NCBI GenBank assembly: GCA_023391185.1
Contig: JAEWBI010000066.1
Span: forward strand, 1-5,327
Reading direction: 5' to 3'
Length of the DNA stretch: 5,327 nucleotides
DNA from: Bacillota bacterium
GTDB taxonomy: Bacteria > Bacillota_I > Bacilli_A > RF39 > UBA660
Shown here piece by piece: positions 4,141-5,327 of the stretch. Numbering within the stretch: position 1 is the first letter of the stretch; every line of letters starts with the position of its first letter. The notes under the pieces were generated by a model, which saw only the letters and a list, made by a program, of their open reading frames with translations, made no database searches and was not told where the DNA came from. The translations under genes and the position numbers were made by a program.

Positions 4141-5327
4141 ATGAAACAATCAAATATTAGAAATTTTTCAATTATTGCGCATATAGATCATGGTAAAAGT
4201 ACTATTGCTGATAGAATACTTGAATTAACAGGCGCAATTGATAAAAGAGAAATGCAAGCACAATTATTAGATAGTATGGAACTAGAACGCGAAAGAGGTA
4301 TTACAATTAAACTTAATGCTGTTCAGTTACACTATAATTATAAAAATGAAGATTATACTTTACATTTAATTGATACTCCAGGCCATGTTGATTTTACATA
4401 TGAAGTATCAAGATCTCTAGCGGCTTGTGAAGGCGCTATTTTAGTTGTAGATGCGGCTCAAGGAATTGAAGCACAAACTTTAGCTAATCTTTATCTTGCA
4501 CTTGAGCATGATTTAACAATAATACCTGTTATTAATAAGATAGATCTTCCAAATGCTAATCCAGATAAAGTTAAGAAAGAATTAATGGATACTCTAGGTT
4601 TTAAAGAAGATGAAATTGTTCTTACAAGTGCTAAAAATGGTATAGGTATAAAAGAATTAATTGAAACAGTAATAGAAAAAGTTCCAGCTCCTAAAGGTAA
4701 TTTAAATGATAATTTACAGGCGCTGATATTTGATAGTTTCTATGATTCTTATCGTGGCATAGTTGCTTTAGTAAGAGTAGTTAATGGAAAATTAAAAGTA
4801 GGCGATAATGTAAAAATGATGGCGACAGGCGCTAGTTATGATGTCGTTGAATTACTTTTGCATACACCAAAAGAGAAAAAGGTTAATGAGCTTGTAGCTG
4901 GTGAAGTTGGAATGATAGTTGCTAACATTAAAACAATCGAAGATGTAAAAGTAGGTGATACTGTAACATCTTTAGAGAATTCAGCAAAAGAAGCACTTCC
5001 TGGTTACAGACCTATGAAACCAATGGTTTTCTGCGGCTTATACCCTCTAGAATCAAATAAATATCCGGATTTAAGAGAAGCATTAGAAAAATTAAAACTT
5101 AATGATGCTGCTTTAGAATTTCAACCTGAGACATCTAAAGCTTTAGGATTTGGATTCAGATGTGGTTTCTTAGGATTACTTCATATGGATATAATTGAAG
5201 AAAGAATAGAGAGAGAATTTGGAATTGAAATTATCGCAACAAGCCCTTCAGTTATATATAATGTTTATTTAACAGATGGAAGTTTAGTAACAGTAGATAG
5301 TCCAGTTAAGCTACCGGATAGACAAAA
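4141..5327 (+). CDS. lepA: Elongation factor 4 (LepA), N-terminal 395 residues (3' end outside window)
   Basis: Ribosome-associated translational GTPase, known as EF4 and linked to back-translocation, ribosome assembly or translation under stress. The GTPase motifs are complete: G1 AHIDHGKST (13-21), G2 RGIT (52-55), G3 DTPGH (78-82, with H82 the catalytic His equivalent), G4 NKID (132-135) and G5 SAK (163-165). Domain II follows at about 190-280 (YRGIVALVRVVNGKLKVGD). The EF-G-like domain III segment LGFGFRCGFLGLLHMDII (335-352), ending in ERIEREF, is highly typical of LepA and separates it from EF-G and TypA. The family is about 600 residues, so the LepA-specific C-terminal domain lies beyond the window. 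AGGTGAT (4131-4137) is a strong ribosome site for ATG 4141. The frame is open to base 5327 with no defect. It has its own promoter and is separated from the preceding block by a terminator. Confidence 0.97.
   Translation, partial: MKQSNIRNFSIIAHIDHGKSTIADRILELTGAIDKREMQAQLLDSMELERERGITIKLNAVQLHYNYKNEDYTLHLIDTPGHVDFTYEVSRSLAACEGAILVVDAAQGIEAQTLANLYLALEHDLTIIPVINKIDLPNANPDKVKKELMDTLGFKEDEIVLTSAKNGIGIKELIETVIEKVPAPKGNLNDNLQALIFDSFYDSYRGIVALVRVVNGKLKVGDNVKMMATGASYDVVELLLHTPKEKKVNELVAGEVGMIVANIKTIEDVKVGDTVTSLENSAKEALPGYRPMKPMVFCGLYPLESNKYPDLREALEKLKLNDAALEFQPETSKALGFGFRCGFLGLLHMDIIEERIEREFGIEIIATSPSVIYNVYLTDGSLVTVDSPVKLPDRQ

Overview
The window looks like a chromosomal segment of a low-GC Firmicutes-type bacterium. 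By eye it is about 30% G+C, codons mostly end in A or T, Shine-Dalgarno sites are strong, and the promoters are of the SigA type. All five Trp codons in the readable genes are TGG, no gene is interrupted by TGA, and TGA appears to end one gene. This fits the standard bacterial code rather than the Mycoplasma code. The gene content and the prepilin-like, leucine-rich-repeat surface protein resemble uncultured gut Bacilli/Mollicutes-like lineages (RF39-type). That placement is inference; there is no rRNA gene here to test it.

All genes are on the + strand, in three transcription blocks. Block 1 (1-680) is the 3' end of leuS (leucyl-tRNA synthetase) followed by a hairpin terminator. Block 2 (712-4105) starts at a recognisable promoter and holds four tightly packed genes: rnhB (RNase HII), an unrecognised Asn/Gln-rich 119-residue protein, a compact metallo-beta-lactamase-fold hydrolase of the glyoxalase II type, and a 568-residue protein joining a type IV prepilin N-terminus to a BspA-type leucine-rich repeat array. 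The junctions are 1 nt, a 1-nt overlap and 10 nt, so the genes are very probably co-transcribed. The block ends in two hairpins, the second terminator-like. Block 3 (4065-5327) is the 5' two thirds of lepA (elongation factor 4), cut by the window edge, with a promoter that physically overlaps the preceding terminator.

leuS, rnhB and lepA are housekeeping genes for tRNA charging, ribonucleotide removal or R-loop maintenance, and translation. The unusual content is the rest of block 2. The pilin-LRR fusion is the most interesting gene: a canonical class III signal (cleavage expected A6/F7, Glu at +5, Gly at +14, Pro at +22), a short Cys-containing pilin-like region, eleven LRR units of which seven intervals are exactly 22 residues, a ~99-residue non-repeat insert after the first unit, and 13 cysteines. 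It is probably exported and could act in adhesion or as a pseudopilin, but no assembly gene (prepilin peptidase, ATPase, platform protein) is in the window. The 119-residue protein matches no family I know. I see no mobile element, CRISPR array, tRNA or rRNA. The two intergenic gaps (613-765 and 4004-4140) are accounted for by terminators and promoters.
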